A DNA stretch of 64,000 nt from Vreelandella subglaciescola (GCF_900142895.1 NZ_LT670847.1:1922001-1986000); one strand, 5' to 3'. Positions 44,949 through 53,702 are shown, counted from the stretch's first letter. Numbers and translations are program-made. The notes: generated from the sequence alone by a model not told the origin.

Positions 44949-46142
44949 TCAGGCGGTAGCCGCAGAGCGGCCGCGTTTTTCCAGCCGCTGCCCCAGCGCA
45001 AACAGCACCAGCCCGCACAGCGCCAGCGCGGTGCCCACCAGACCGGTGCTCGACCAGCCCAGCTCCGCGCTGATGGCAAGCCCCGCCAGCCATGCGCCCA
45101 GCGCGTTGGCGCCGTTGAATGCCGCGTGGTTAAGCGAGGCCGCCATGGTCTGGGCGTCTTCCGCCACGTCCATCAGCCGGGTTTGCAGCGCCGGCGCCAG
45201 CGCAATGCTGGTGCCCACCAGCGCCACCGAGACCAGCCCCGTCCAGACGTTGCTGGCAGTAAAGTAAAACAGCCCCTGAATTACCGCGCACCACACCAGA
45301 ATGACCGGGATCGCGCGCATCAGGTTTTTATCCGCGGCGCGCCCGCCCACCACGTTGCCCAGCAAGGTGCCCAGCCCGAACACCACCAGCACCAGCGGCC
45401 CCAGCGCCTCGTTCATGCCCGCCTGATGGGTGAGCGTGGGCATCACGTAGCTGAAAATCGCGAACATGCCGCCGCAGCCGAAGCAGGCCACTGCCAGCGT
45501 CATCAGCACCCGCGACTTGAACAGCGCCGACAGCTCGCGCAGCGGGCTGGCCAGCGCATCCACCGGCTGCACCGGCACCCACAGGCGGATGCACAGCGCG
45601 GTTATCAGCGCGTTGACCCCGACCGCAGCAAAGGCAATTTGCCAGCCAAACAGATTGCCCGCCCAGGTGCCCAGCGGCGCGCCGATCAAAATCGCCACCG
45701 TTAACCCCAGCATCACCCGCGAGACCGCACGCGCGCGCTGATCAACGGGCACCGCGCCTGCGGCCACCAGCGCGGCCACGCCAAAATAGGCGCCGTGGGG
45801 CAGGCCGGCGAGAAAACGCAGCCCGACAAACGAGGCAAACCCCGGCGCCATGGCGCTGGCCACGTTACCCAGCGCGAACATCAGCATCAGCGCGATCAGC
45901 AGCCCGCGTCGAGGCGCCCGGGCGGCCAGCGAGGCAATCAACGGCGCACCCACCACCACCCCCAGCGCGTAGCTGCTGATCGCATAGCCCGCCTGCGGCA
46001 CGCTCACTGCCAAATCGTCCGCCACGCGGTTCATCAGCCCCATAATGACAAACTCGCTGGTGCCGATACCAAACCCGCCCAGCGCTAATGAAAACTCCGC
46101 CAGCCGAGGATGACGCGCCCGCTCGGGCGTTGACTGCTGCAT
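44949..46142 (-). CDS. MFS transporter, DHA1 (AraJ/PbuE-like) family
   Basis: The 397-residue product has about 12 hydrophobic segments and the MFS motif A region RAPRRGLLIALMLMFALGNV, then RFLAGLPHGAYFGVAALVAA, characteristic of the DHA1 arabinose-efflux/purine-efflux subgroup. It probably exports a small solute. The ATG at 46142 is chosen for the AGGAG 6 nt before it; the open frame reaches 46232 without a ribosome site. Divergent from the glycosylase gene. Substrate unknown. Confidence 0.85.
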   Translation of the reverse strand: MQQSTPERARHPRLAEFSLALGGFGIGTSEFVIMGLMNRVADDLAVSVPQAGYAISSYALGVVVGAPLIASLAARAPRRGLLIALMLMFALGNVASAMAPGFASFVGLRFLAGLPHGAYFGVAALVAAGAVPVDQRARAVSRVMLGLTVAILIGAPLGTWAGNLFGWQIAFAAVGVNALITALCIRLWVPVQPVDALASPLRELSALFKSRVLMTLAVACFGCGGMFAIFSYVMPTLTHQAGMNEALGPLVLVVFGLGTLLGNVVGGRAADKNLMRAIPVILVWCAVIQGLFYFTASNVWTGLVSVALVGTSIALAPALQTRLMDVAEDAQTMAASLNHAAFNGANALGAWLAGLAISAELGWSSTGLVGTALALCGLVLFALGQRLEKRGRSAATA

Positions 46143-46195
46143 GATGACTCCTGAACGATGGATATGACGGACGTTAACGAACCGAGGAAAATACC

Positions 46196-46807
46196 ATGCC
46201 TCAAGACACACTGGAAAACGCCATGCAGTCACTTGCCGAACAGGATGCCGATATTGCCTGCGTGCTGCCGCAGGTTGGCGCGCCAGCGCCGCGCCCGCGC
46301 GACAAGGGTTTTGCCACGCTGTTTACCACGATTGTCAGCCAGCAAATTTCCACCGAAGCCGCGCGTGCAATCATGGGCCGCATCAACGCGCAGCTGCCCG
46401 CGCTAACCGCCAGCGCCGTTGCGGCCATCGACGGCCAGGCGCTGCGCGATGCGGGGCTTTCGTGGCGCAAAGTGGAATATGCCCAGGGGCTGGCCGAGGC
46501 CGAGCTCGCCGGCACCTTCAACGCCGACGCACTGGATGCCATGAACGATGCCGACGCCATCGCCGCGATTACCGCGCTGCGCGGGTTTGGCCGCTGGAGC
46601 GCGGAGATTTACCTGATGTTCTCGCTCGGGCGCAGCGATATTTTCCCCGCCGACGACCTGGCGCTGCGCGTGGCGCTGGGCCGGCTCAAAGGGCTGGATG
46701 AAAAACCTACCCCCGCCCAGGCACGCCGCATGGTCGAGCACTGGGCACCCCAGCGCAGCGCCGGCGCGCTGTTTTTATGGCACTACTATCGCGGTGCTCC
46801 CGCCTAG
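46196..46807 (+). CDS. DNA-3-methyladenine glycosylase, AlkA/HhH-GPD type
   Basis: A 203-residue base-excision repair enzyme with the helix-hairpin-helix LRGFGRWSAEIYLMFSLGR followed by the catalytic Asp in FPADDLALRVAL. The N-terminal part FATLFTTIVSQQISTEAA is the usual HhH-GPD start. It lacks the first domain of E. coli AlkA, so it belongs to the short (MAG/AlkA core) form that removes alkylated purines. Confidence 0.9.
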   Translation: MPQDTLENAMQSLAEQDADIACVLPQVGAPAPRPRDKGFATLFTTIVSQQISTEAARAIMGRINAQLPALTASAVAAIDGQALRDAGLSWRKVEYAQGLAEAELAGTFNADALDAMNDADAIAAITALRGFGRWSAEIYLMFSLGRSDIFPADDLALRVALGRLKGLDEKPTPAQARRMVEHWAPQRSAGALFLWHYYRGAPA

Positions 46808-46833
46808 CGGAACAGCGTGCAAAAGCCAAAGGT

Positions 46834-47643
46834 TTAAAAGCCAAAGTCCGCCTGACCCACGGCCAGCAGAAACAGCGCAATCACCGCAAAGTGGCCGGGA
46901 TACCAGGCCAGCCACATCCGCCGCGGCATCAGCCAGGGTGACTTGGGCAGCAGCGCGCTAGCACCCGCCGCCAGCAGCAGCACGCAAAGCGCGGTGACCA
47001 CGGTAAACGATTTGGCCATATCGGAGCTGTTCATCATGCCGGCCACTGCCAATATCGGCAGGCAAGCGGCAACCGCCGTCAGACGCTCCGAAAGCGCCGG
47101 TCCGCTGCGGAAAAGCGGGCCAATTGCCAGCATGAAAAACGGCACCAGCAACAGCCCCAAGTGGGAGTATTCCACCCACGGCCCTATCAGATACCACGCG
47201 CCCACCACCAGCGCCGCCTCAATCACCAGCCGCCCGGCGGGCGCGGTGCGCTGCTGCAAGCGTTCCGGCAACCGCACCAGCCAAGCACCGGCCAACAGCC
47301 CCAGTCCCAGGGTAAAACAGATATTGAACTGCACCAGCGCTTCGCGCGGCATCAACTGGTAAGGCAGCTGCGCGACCACGCCGATCACCATCACCCGGCG
47401 GGCATAGCGTACGGGGTTACGCGTATTAAACAGCCCGTGCCAGGCCACCATGCCGGCAAACAGCGGAAAGGCAATGCGCCTGACGCTGCTATCGACCCAG
47501 CCAAGCCCCCAGCTGTCAGCGGCCATATAGCGCGCCACGTGATCGAGCGTCATGGTAACCAGCGCCAGCCACTGCCCCCAGCTCGCCCAGTCGGACGACG
47601 GGCGCGCAGCGCGAGCGGGTGAAACGGCGGTAGCAGTCGTCAT
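46834..47643 (-). CDS. TraX-family integral membrane protein
   Basis: A 269-residue multi-helix protein with the TraX pattern: LALVTMTLDHVARYM near the N-terminus, RRIAFPLFAGMVAWHGLFNT, QLPYQLMP and a C-terminal MWLAWYPGHFAVIALFLL. F-plasmid TraX acetylates pilin; chromosomal relatives are common and their role is not known. No conjugation genes are near, so plasmid origin is not implied. Confidence 0.8.
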   Translation of the reverse strand: MTTATAVSPARAARPSSDWASWGQWLALVTMTLDHVARYMAADSWGLGWVDSSVRRIAFPLFAGMVAWHGLFNTRNPVRYARRVMVIGVVAQLPYQLMPREALVQFNICFTLGLGLLAGAWLVRLPERLQQRTAPAGRLVIEAALVVGAWYLIGPWVEYSHLGLLLVPFFMLAIGPLFRSGPALSERLTAVAACLPILAVAGMMNSSDMAKSFTVVTALCVLLLAAGASALLPKSPWLMPRRMWLAWYPGHFAVIALFLLAVGQADFGF

Positions 47644-47794
47644 CGTGAATCTCTATGGGAAACGTGACCCGATAGACTCCCCACCAGCGGGCGGGTTCCC
47701 AGCTACAGCCATGCATAGCGCCCGCTAGCCTCTCAGGCGAATATAAACCACAATCGGTGCTTATTTTGCTATGAAAAATCCCAAGGAGACTGAG

Positions 47795-48223
47795 TTGACC
47801 ACCGATCGTTACCAACAAGGCATGGATAAGCTGAAAGAGTTGACCACCCCCGACGAAAACAACCCCACAGGGCATATGGAAGTGGGCGAAAGCTTCAAGG
47901 ATATTGCCCCCGACCTGACCCAGATGGTGGTGGAGTTTGCCTTTGGCAACGTCTATTCACGCCCCGGCCTCGACAACAAACAAAAAGTGCTAACCACCAT
48001 TTCAGCGCTGGTGGCCCAGGGCACGCCGCAGATCGGCATGCACGTAATCACCGGCCTGAAGGTTGGCCTGACCCCCGATGAAATTGCCGGCTGCATCATG
48101 CACCTGATCCCCTACGTGGGATTCCCGCGTTCCCTGAGCGCGCTGAAGGTGGCCCAAGACGTCTTTGCCGAACAAGGCGTGGCGATTAGTGAAGAGATGG
48201 CGGAGCAGTTGAAGAACCGCTAG
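47795..48223 (+). CDS. Carboxymuconolactone decarboxylase-family protein
   Basis: The frame has the CMD-family (AhpD-like fold) features: FGNVYSRPGLDNKQKVLTTISALVAQG, HVITGLKVGLTPDEIAGCIMH and a C-terminal VAQDVFAEQG. AAGGAG lies 6 nt before a TTG at 47795 (142 residues), which I prefer; ATG 47771 (150 residues) has no ribosome site. The family includes decarboxylases and peroxidase partners; a redox CxxC is absent, so a hydrolase or decarboxylase-like role is possible. Precise function unknown. A terminator follows. Confidence 0.82.
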   Translation: MTTDRYQQGMDKLKELTTPDENNPTGHMEVGESFKDIAPDLTQMVVEFAFGNVYSRPGLDNKQKVLTTISALVAQGTPQIGMHVITGLKVGLTPDEIAGCIMHLIPYVGFPRSLSALKVAQDVFAEQGVAISEEMAEQLKNR

Positions 48224-48251
48224 AGCAGCGGTAACTATAATTCCTCTTGGT

Positions 48252-48289
48252 AAACCTGCCCGATAGGCTATACGCCGCCGGGCAGGTTT
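48252..48289 (+). terminator. Terminator after the CMD-family gene
   Basis: aaacctgcccg (48252-48262) and cgggcaggttt (48279-48289) form a perfect 11-bp stem with a 16-nt loop, 29 bp after the stop. The right arm ends TTTG. The remaining gap to 48533 is AT-rich (promoter DNA of the next gene) and has no other feature I can support. Confidence 0.7.
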
Positions 48290-48533
48290 GTAAGTATTCA
48301 CAACTATCACTTCTCTCACCCCCACGCGACAATAAAAAAATACTGCTTCATCTGTGCCGTACCAAAAGCGCGGTGACTGGTGCCATACCTCCAAACTATA
48401 CTTATTTTTAATTAACCAAAAACTATATTGCCATAGCCGTGAAATACAATATTAATAATATACGCATGCGTACTCCAGCCAATAAGCACGCGTGCAGGCT
48501 GACATCCGTTAGATAATAAAAAGGAAAGTAATA

Positions 48534-48890
48534 ATGAAAAAACTTTTACTTGCTTCGACAGTTCTGTCCTTAAGCATTTTCAACATGGCGAATGCGGACG
48601 ACTACATATACGGTCAATCGGGCACAACCTACCATAAAATCGGTAGCACAACGATTGGATCTGATGGTTCAAGCCGTCATCGCATTGGTAATACCACGGT
48701 TGGCTCTGATGGAAGAAGCTCAACCAGAATAGGAAATAGTACGATACGCTCTAATGGGTCATCGTCTTCCAAAATCGGCAATACGCGATTAAACTCTGAT
48801 GGATCATCCGTCACTAGAATCGGAAATTCTGTAGTAAACTCAAATGGATCCATATGCACAAAAGTTGGCTCAATGACTGTCTGCAATTAA
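48534..48890 (+). CDS. Secreted IGN-repeat protein of unknown function
   Basis: A 118-residue protein with a Sec signal (MKKLLLASTVLSLSIFNMANA, cleavage after residue 21 or nearby). The mature part is nearly all 15-residue repeats: units at 35-49, 50-64, 65-79, 80-94, 95-109 and a partial 110-118, with consensus [KR]-I-G-N-[ST]-x-[VIL]-x-S-[DN]-G-S-S-x-x. Cys108 and Cys117 near the end could form a disulfide. The even spacing suggests a small beta-solenoid. A GGAAAG ribosome site precedes the ATG. It is low in GC relative to core genes. I do not know a named family; related small repeat proteins occur as hypotheticals. Confidence 0.72.
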   Translation: MKKLLLASTVLSLSIFNMANADDYIYGQSGTTYHKIGSTTIGSDGSSRHRIGNTTVGSDGRSSTRIGNSTIRSNGSSSSKIGNTRLNSDGSSVTRIGNSVVNSNGSICTKVGSMTVCN

Positions 48891-49070
48891 GGTCTAAAAA
48901 GCCGCTGTAGTTGGCCGTCCCAAGCGCTGCTGCGCTCTAGCATCAACCTTTCCTAATTATAGGCTCTTGGCCGGAAGCTGCCCGGCGTGCCAGGCAGCTA
49001 CTGAGTCAGTCGGAATAACGGACTGCTTTATACTAAAATACACTGCCCGAAAGCAGTGCTAATTTTCATA

Positions 49071-49580
49071 TTATATTTTACCAAGATATTGCATTTTATC
49101 GCGCATGTGTCGAGGAACATCCTCGATCATGACCAACGTAATTTCAGATTCACTCTCGGAATTAATAGCAACACTGTCCCCCAGCGTAGCATTAAGCGTA
49201 TCGGGAGTAAGGTTATACATTGCGCCAGTCAGCGGATCGACAATGAGCCAGCCAATGAGACCACCAAAAATAATGTTACCGCCAATGTACCAACCATTGA
49301 CAGAAGAGTTTATTTTCATGGAACGACTTTCATAACCATCTTTTGAAATTTCGACGGTATAGGTCTTGCCACTAAAATAACCAGCAGATTTTTTCAACGT
49401 TACCGTGGCAGGCGTAGTCCCTGCGTGCACTTCCGTGCTACGTTCATCGGTAATCAACAGCTGTGCATTACTTGGGCTGCTATTAATAGTGACTGCTTGT
49501 TCTTTATCACCAACAATAGTGGCACAGCCACCCAGCATTGATATAGCTGCAATAGCAGCTGTTATTTTTAGCAATTTCAT
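49071..49580 (-). CDS. Lipoprotein with PEGA-like domain
   Basis: A 169-residue protein with a lipobox (MLGGC, Cys19) and no inner-membrane retention Asp at +2. Residues 30-80 (QAVTINSSPSNAQLLITDE...TPATVTLKKSAGYFSGKTYTVEISKDGYESRSMKI) follow the PEGA surface-domain pattern. A Gly-rich hydrophobic segment (GWYIGGNIIFGGLIGWLIVD) follows, as in other small cell-envelope proteins. Likely outer-membrane attached. Convergent with the IGN-repeat gene; both are low in GC and look acquired. Role unknown. Confidence 0.72.
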   Translation of the reverse strand: MKLLKITAAIAAISMLGGCATIVGDKEQAVTINSSPSNAQLLITDERSTEVHAGTTPATVTLKKSAGYFSGKTYTVEISKDGYESRSMKINSSVNGWYIGGNIIFGGLIGWLIVDPLTGAMYNLTPDTLNATLGDSVAINSESESEITLVMIEDVPRHMRDKMQYLGKI

Positions 49581-49698
49581 AAAGATCCCTGATAATCCTT
49601 TAAAATATTGATACTTTCATGTCGCCATTCTTTTTCTGTTTACTTGATGATACGCGGCATTTCGGTAGTTTTCAACCCAGTTGTCCAAATAGCCACGT

Positions 49699-50754
49699 TT
49701 AAGCGGCCAGTTTATTGAGCTCTATTTCCTGTTGCTTGCCAGGATTGAGCGATACCGATCCGGTGGCCTCCCAGCGTCGGATATCGCCCGACCAGCGCCC
49801 GGGATTCAGGCGCTTGGCACGTTCATATACGGCTTTTCGGTGGGCCAGGCGCTGGGTATCCACGCCTCGATGCCGGTCGGCGGGCGTAACGAAGTTGATG
49901 CCGCTGTGAAGGTGCTGTTTGTTATAGGCGTGCTCGAACGTCAACATCCATTTACGCACGGCGGCCAGCGATGCAAAGCCCTTTGTGGGCCACGCCGGGC
50001 AGTATTTGACGGTGCGGAACAGCGCCTCTGAATAAGGATTATCGTTGCTCACCCGGGGGCGGCTGTGGGACATCAGCATACCCAGTTCCGCCAGCCTAGC
50101 GCGCAGAGTGTACGAGGTCATCGGCGCACCGTTATCCGAGTGCAAAATTGGTGGCGTGTGCCAGCAGCTTTCACGCAATAGAGCGCGCTCCACCAGTTGC
50201 TTCGCCAAGTCGCCGGACTCGTTGTCATACACGTCCCAGGCAATGATCTTGCGACTGTAGACGTCCATGATCAGGTAAAGGTACCAGTGCTCGCCACGGA
50301 CTACAGAGGGGCAGTAGCTGATGTCCCAACTCCACACCTGGTTCGGGCCCGAGGCGGTAAAACTGGTCGGCTCAGCGAGCTTTCGGGCCGGTTTCATGCG
50401 GCCTCGGTGGTTTAGCTGTTGGTGCTTTTTCAGCACCCGATAAAACGACGATTCCGAGGCCAAATAACGGCCTTGGTCTGCCAGTCGCGGGACTATTTGC
50501 GACGGTGGCAAGCTCCGGTATTCCGTTTGGCAGCAAGTGGTTAGAATCGCCTCTTCTTCCGCTTGAGTCAGCTGATGGGCCTGCACAACCCGCACGGCCT
50601 GTGAGCGCTGATCCGTGGTCACATCGCCATTGGCCTGCCGCCAGCGTTTTAACGTGCGCTGGCTTAGCCCCATCAGTTCTGCCGCCTTGTAGCGAGCGGC
50701 GCCACCAGCTACCGCTTCATCAACGTCTTGTAGCAGCCTTGTACGTTCGCTCAA
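49699..50754 (-). CDS. IS3-family transposase OrfB (DDE integrase domain)
   Basis: A 351-residue protein with the rve core: first Asp in VWSWDISYCP, second in ILHSDNGAPMTSYTL, Glu in NPYSEALFRTVKYCP. It carries out strand transfer. The N-terminal half has an HTH-like segment (KAAELMGLSQRTLKRWRQAN). Its own ATG lies 3 bp after the orfA stop codon's last base region, so it may be started separately and not only by frameshifting. Looks intact. Confidence 0.9.
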   Translation of the reverse strand: MSERTRLLQDVDEAVAGGAARYKAAELMGLSQRTLKRWRQANGDVTTDQRSQAVRVVQAHQLTQAEEEAILTTCCQTEYRSLPPSQIVPRLADQGRYLASESSFYRVLKKHQQLNHRGRMKPARKLAEPTSFTASGPNQVWSWDISYCPSVVRGEHWYLYLIMDVYSRKIIAWDVYDNESGDLAKQLVERALLRESCWHTPPILHSDNGAPMTSYTLRARLAELGMLMSHSRPRVSNDNPYSEALFRTVKYCPAWPTKGFASLAAVRKWMLTFEHAYNKQHLHSGINFVTPADRHRGVDTQRLAHRKAVYERAKRLNPGRWSGDIRRWEATGSVSLNPGKQQEIELNKLAA

Positions 50755-50759
50755 CGGCG

Positions 50760-51266
50760 TCAGTTGTCCTCGTTGTCCGGGTCTTCGCCGTACAAGGCTT
50801 CGAGCTTTTTTGACAGCACCAGTAACGAGGTCGTCTCCGCCAAGGCCCGGTCTTTACGGCGAACCTCCGACGTCAGCTTCTTGATCGTCTGGCGGTCTTC
50901 TTTACGCTGTTTTTGGGCCGTTTTTTCCTGATCTTCGTGCCGATCGGCGCCTTGGAGGCAGGCGTCTTTCCAGCGCTGCACCTGCTCAGGATATACGCCC
51001 TTTTCCCGGCAATAGGCGCCAAGCTCGGTCTCCGACAGGGGAGCTGTTTCAATCACCACGGCCAGCTTGGCATCAGCCGACCATTCGTCTCCGGTCTTAC
51101 GCTTGCCTGGCACAGGCACTCCTTGTTGTCGGCATGTTTTCAGCCAACCATACAGGGTTGCGTTCGCTATGCCTTCCTCGGCGGCGACCGACGCCACACT
51201 ACGGTTTTCTGGCGGTAATAGTTTCTTCAGCACCGCGGCTTTACGTTCCTTGGAATAACGTGGCAT
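50760..51266 (-). CDS. IS3-family transposase OrfA
   Basis: A 168-residue helix-turn-helix protein (SVASVAAEEGIANATLYGWL) with a second HTH-like region (LGAYCREKGVYPEQVQRWKD) and a coiled-coil, charged C-terminal part (EVRRKDRALAETTSLLVLSKKLEALYGE). It binds IS ends and partners OrfB. ATG 51266 has AGGA upstream; the frame is open to 51287. Confidence 0.88.
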   Translation of the reverse strand: MPRYSKERKAAVLKKLLPPENRSVASVAAEEGIANATLYGWLKTCRQQGVPVPGKRKTGDEWSADAKLAVVIETAPLSETELGAYCREKGVYPEQVQRWKDACLQGADRHEDQEKTAQKQRKEDRQTIKKLTSEVRRKDRALAETTSLLVLSKKLEALYGEDPDNEDN

Positions 51267-51545
51267 GAACCATCCTATGCCGCCCATTCTGATGTTAATT
51301 TAGGCGAAATCGCCAGCTGGACAACTAGGCTGACAGAGGGGGATTTGGCATCATTCCAGATCTGTCTTCGTTATAATTTTTATAGAAAAGGCTTTAGTTC
51401 AGAGCAGAATAAAAAAATGCCCATGAGCAAGGTCCTTAAAAACATTACGAAAACAAATCGCGAATAATTCTGAATGATATGGATTACAAAAACAACGTAA
51501 AACAGCGTTTTATAATAATAATTTGATCTTGATCAAAAAACACAC

Positions 51546-52217
51546 TTACTCTAACGCGTCAATTTGCATATCGTCTGACCGGCGCTGCATAAACCAGTGG
51601 GTCGCGCCGAGCACCGGCTCGGTGGCGACGGTAGTAAAGCCAAACCACTCATAAAGCCTGACGTTTTCCTGCCGGTCGGTTTCCAGATAGCCGGCGAGTT
51701 GACGCTTATCCAGCTCATCGCACAGGCATTGCAGCAGCGCGCTGCCGATGCCCTGGCCCTGCCACTTCGGCGCCACCGCCAGCGGGCCTAAGTGGCCGTG
51801 GCGGGGCATTTTTGCGTCGCGTTGTTTCCAGATACGCGTCCAGCGATACAGGTTCCACAACACGTGCCACAGGCCAACCGGGCCGCAGATCAAAAACAGC
51901 GCCGGCAAGGTGCAAAGCTTATCCTTCAGCGCCGGCTGGCATTGGCCGGGCAGGGAAAAGCCGGAAACGCCCACCAGCTTATCTTCGATAAACGCGCCAA
52001 ACACAACGCCCTCTTGGGCCTGACGGCGCATAAAGGGCGCAAACATGGCGACAAGCGCTTGCCGGCGGCGCTCGGGATTGTTGCCAAAGGCGCAAACGTG
52101 AGTGGGATTATCACGCATGCCCTGCCCCAGCAGTGCGCTGGCGGCGGGCATCTCCGAAACGCTCAGGCGGCGAAGACTATACGGCGACGACGGGTTAAAC
52201 GGTGCTGAAGCCAGCAT
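51546..52217 (-). CDS. GNAT-family N-acetyltransferase
   Basis: A 223-residue acetyl-CoA-dependent transferase. The acetyl-CoA loop is LGPLAVAPKWQGQGIGSALL, followed by GYLETDRQENVRLYEWFGF, which completes the GNAT fold. A hydrophobic middle (LPALFLICGPVGLWHVLWNLY) is unusual but seen in similar proteins annotated only as GNAT. Substrate unknown. It has a GGAG ribosome site. Confidence 0.85.
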   Translation of the reverse strand: MLASAPFNPSSPYSLRRLSVSEMPAASALLGQGMRDNPTHVCAFGNNPERRRQALVAMFAPFMRRQAQEGVVFGAFIEDKLVGVSGFSLPGQCQPALKDKLCTLPALFLICGPVGLWHVLWNLYRWTRIWKQRDAKMPRHGHLGPLAVAPKWQGQGIGSALLQCLCDELDKRQLAGYLETDRQENVRLYEWFGFTTVATEPVLGATHWFMQRRSDDMQIDALE

Positions 52218-52289
52218 CTCTCCTCCTTTCTGACGCTAGTGGGTGGCCAAAAGTGTGGAAAGGAGGTAGATATAAGCCAGGTGCGAGCA

Positions 52290-52376
52290 TCAAAAGTACA
52301 GCGTGCCGGTCAGGCTGGCGCTACGTTCAGCACCGGGTACTTCGCCGTAGGCGTCATAAGAGGTATCCAGCAGGTT
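52290..52376 (-). pseudogene. Detached 3' end of the TonB-dependent receptor gene
   Basis: Twenty-eight codons plus TGA encode the missing C-terminus of the receptor: NLLDTSYDAYGEVPG, then AERSASLTGTLYF ending in the outer-membrane signature Phe. The first codon AAC directly follows the IS right end and joins in frame to the TAC codon at 53705-53703. It has no start of its own. Confidence 0.9.
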
Positions 52377-52520
52377 CTGACACTCCCCGCCCGCCGCGCT
52401 AAGCGCTTTGGGCGAGGGTTCTTGGGTTGCCCCGAGAACCTTCCTGCTTCAACACGCCTTCACTAGACAGTGGCTACGCCGCTGCCCCCGATCCAGTCGC
52501 TCCACAGGCTAACCCCGCCA
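52377..52520 (-). ncRNA. Predicted omega RNA (right-end guide RNA) of TnpB
   Basis: TnpB guide RNAs span the end of tnpB and the element's right end, with the guide taken from the flanking DNA. Here a 10-bp hairpin with a GCAA tetraloop (52440-52417 on the minus strand; ggttctcggg/cccaagaacc) is followed by a second hairpin (ccctcgccc/gggcgggg, 52418-52385) before the end at 52377. The guide would start at 52376, AACCTGCTGGATACCTC..., i.e. receptor sequence. The 5' limit is a guess. Confidence 0.6.
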
Positions 52521-53598
52521 GCCCGGCGGTTCGGATATTGTTGGCTGCGTTAATGTCGCGGTCGATGGCCTGGCCACAGCCCTCGCAGTGCCAGTGGCGC
52601 TGCGATAGCGGTAGCTTTTTAACCTTGTGCCCGCAGCCGTGGCACATCTTGCTGCTCGGCAGCCACTGGCTCACTTGCACCAGTTGCCGGCCTGCCCATT
52701 CGGCTTTGTAGGTGAGCTGGCGCACAAACTCGCCCCAGCCCGCATCGCTGATGGCCTTGGCCAGCGCCCTGTTTTTTATCATGCCGGTGATGTTCAGCGT
52801 CTCAACGCAAATAACTTGGTTTTCGTTAATGAGCGTTCGAGTCGCTTTATGGATGGCATCGCGGCGGCAGTCGGCAATACGGGCATGGAGCCGCGCCACT
52901 TTTTGGCGCAGCTTATGGCGATTGTTCGAGCCCTTTGTCTTCTTGGCCAGGCGGCGTTGTAGGTACGCCAGCTTCGCTTCATAGCGTTTTAGATGACGAG
53001 GATTGCCGGACTTCTGGCCGTCCTGGGTGATGAACAGATCGGTCAGCCCCAGATCAATACCCACGGTGTTGGGTATGATCGGTAGCGCCTTGGGCGTGAA
53101 CTCGCACAGGCAACTGATGAAATAGCGACCGGCGCGATCTCGTGAAAGGGTGATGCTGGAAGGCGCGCTGACTAACGGGCGGCTCCAGCGGATCGGCAGC
53201 GGCACCTTTGTCTTGGCAATGGTGATTTCGCCGTCCCGATAACGAAAGGCGGCTTTCGTCAACCGGATCGACTGGCGGCCATCCTTGCACTTAAAGCGCG
53301 GATAGCGTGCCTTGAGCTTGGGGTTGAAGAAATTATCGAACGCGGCTTTTTGATCGCGCAGCGTTTGTTGCAGGATCACGCTGGAAACGTCTTTCAACCA
53401 GGGGTGTTCGGCTTTTAGAGCGACCAGCCGTTTTTCCGCTACCGAATGCGATACGGATTCGTCCCGCTGCTGATAAGCCTCGGTGCGATAATTCAGGGTG
53501 TTATTCCAGACAAACCGCGCACACCCGAACGACTGTGCAAGCAGCAAAGCCTGCTCGGGGGTGGGATAAAATCGTTCTTTGTAGGCGCGCTTTGTCAT
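52474..53598 (-). CDS. tnpB: RNA-guided nuclease TnpB (IS1341-type OrfB)
   Basis: A 374-residue TnpB. RuvC residues are in place: GIDLGLTDLFITQ (Asp), VICVETLNITGM (Glu) and CGQAIDRDINAANNI (Asp). The zinc finger has CHGCGHK and CEGCGQ. The N-terminus RAYKERFYPTPEQALLLAQSFGCARFVWN is the family HTH/wedge start. TnpB uses a right-end RNA to cut DNA beside a target motif, which helps keep the element at the donor site. All catalytic residues are intact, so it is probably active. Confidence 0.93.
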   Translation of the reverse strand: MTKRAYKERFYPTPEQALLLAQSFGCARFVWNNTLNYRTEAYQQRDESVSHSVAEKRLVALKAEHPWLKDVSSVILQQTLRDQKAAFDNFFNPKLKARYPRFKCKDGRQSIRLTKAAFRYRDGEITIAKTKVPLPIRWSRPLVSAPSSITLSRDRAGRYFISCLCEFTPKALPIIPNTVGIDLGLTDLFITQDGQKSGNPRHLKRYEAKLAYLQRRLAKKTKGSNNRHKLRQKVARLHARIADCRRDAIHKATRTLINENQVICVETLNITGMIKNRALAKAISDAGWGEFVRQLTYKAEWAGRQLVQVSQWLPSSKMCHGCGHKVKKLPLSQRHWHCEGCGQAIDRDINAANNIRTAGLAGLACGATGSGAAA

Positions 53599-53702
53599 AC
53601 TGTATATTTATCAGGTATTGATGGTCATATCAAGACAAGCACCGCGTTGCGGTGCGCCCTTATATCACCGCCCGCATTGGGCGATGCTTTACGGGCGATT
53701 TG

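Larger units (their letters stand above)
49679..51326 (-). mobile_element. IS3-family insertion sequence
   Basis: Two transposase genes are bracketed by inverted ends agttgtcca (49679-49687) and tggacaact (51318-51326); similarity continues inward (tagcc/ggcga). I could not find a clean 3- or 4-bp target duplication, so the exact ends are approximate or the flanks have changed. The DNA beyond it, 51327-51545, is AT-rich and shows no gene. Confidence 0.82.
52377..53702 (-). mobile_element. TnpB-only IS200/IS605-family element (1326 bp)
   Basis: Boundaries come from the reading frame of the broken receptor: removing 52377-53702 joins ...LDLY to NLLD... exactly in frame. On the minus strand the left end follows CTTTAC, which contains the TTAC target of IS608-type elements, and the right end finishes GTGTCAG, like the TCAA cleavage site of IS608. 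There is no target duplication, as expected for this family. Left-end hairpins lie at 53639-53655 (gcaccgc/gcggtgc) and 53664-53684; right-end hairpins at 52385-52440. No TnpA is present, so it must be moved by a TnpA elsewhere. Confidence 0.88.

Noticed and set aside
49670..51335. A target duplication for the IS3 element
   Set aside because: No 3- or 4-bp direct repeat matches at any plausible pair of ends.
52239..52466. A 75-codon plus-strand frame near the IS right end
   Set aside because: It runs antisense through the receptor fragment and the element's hairpins; better explained as noncoding.
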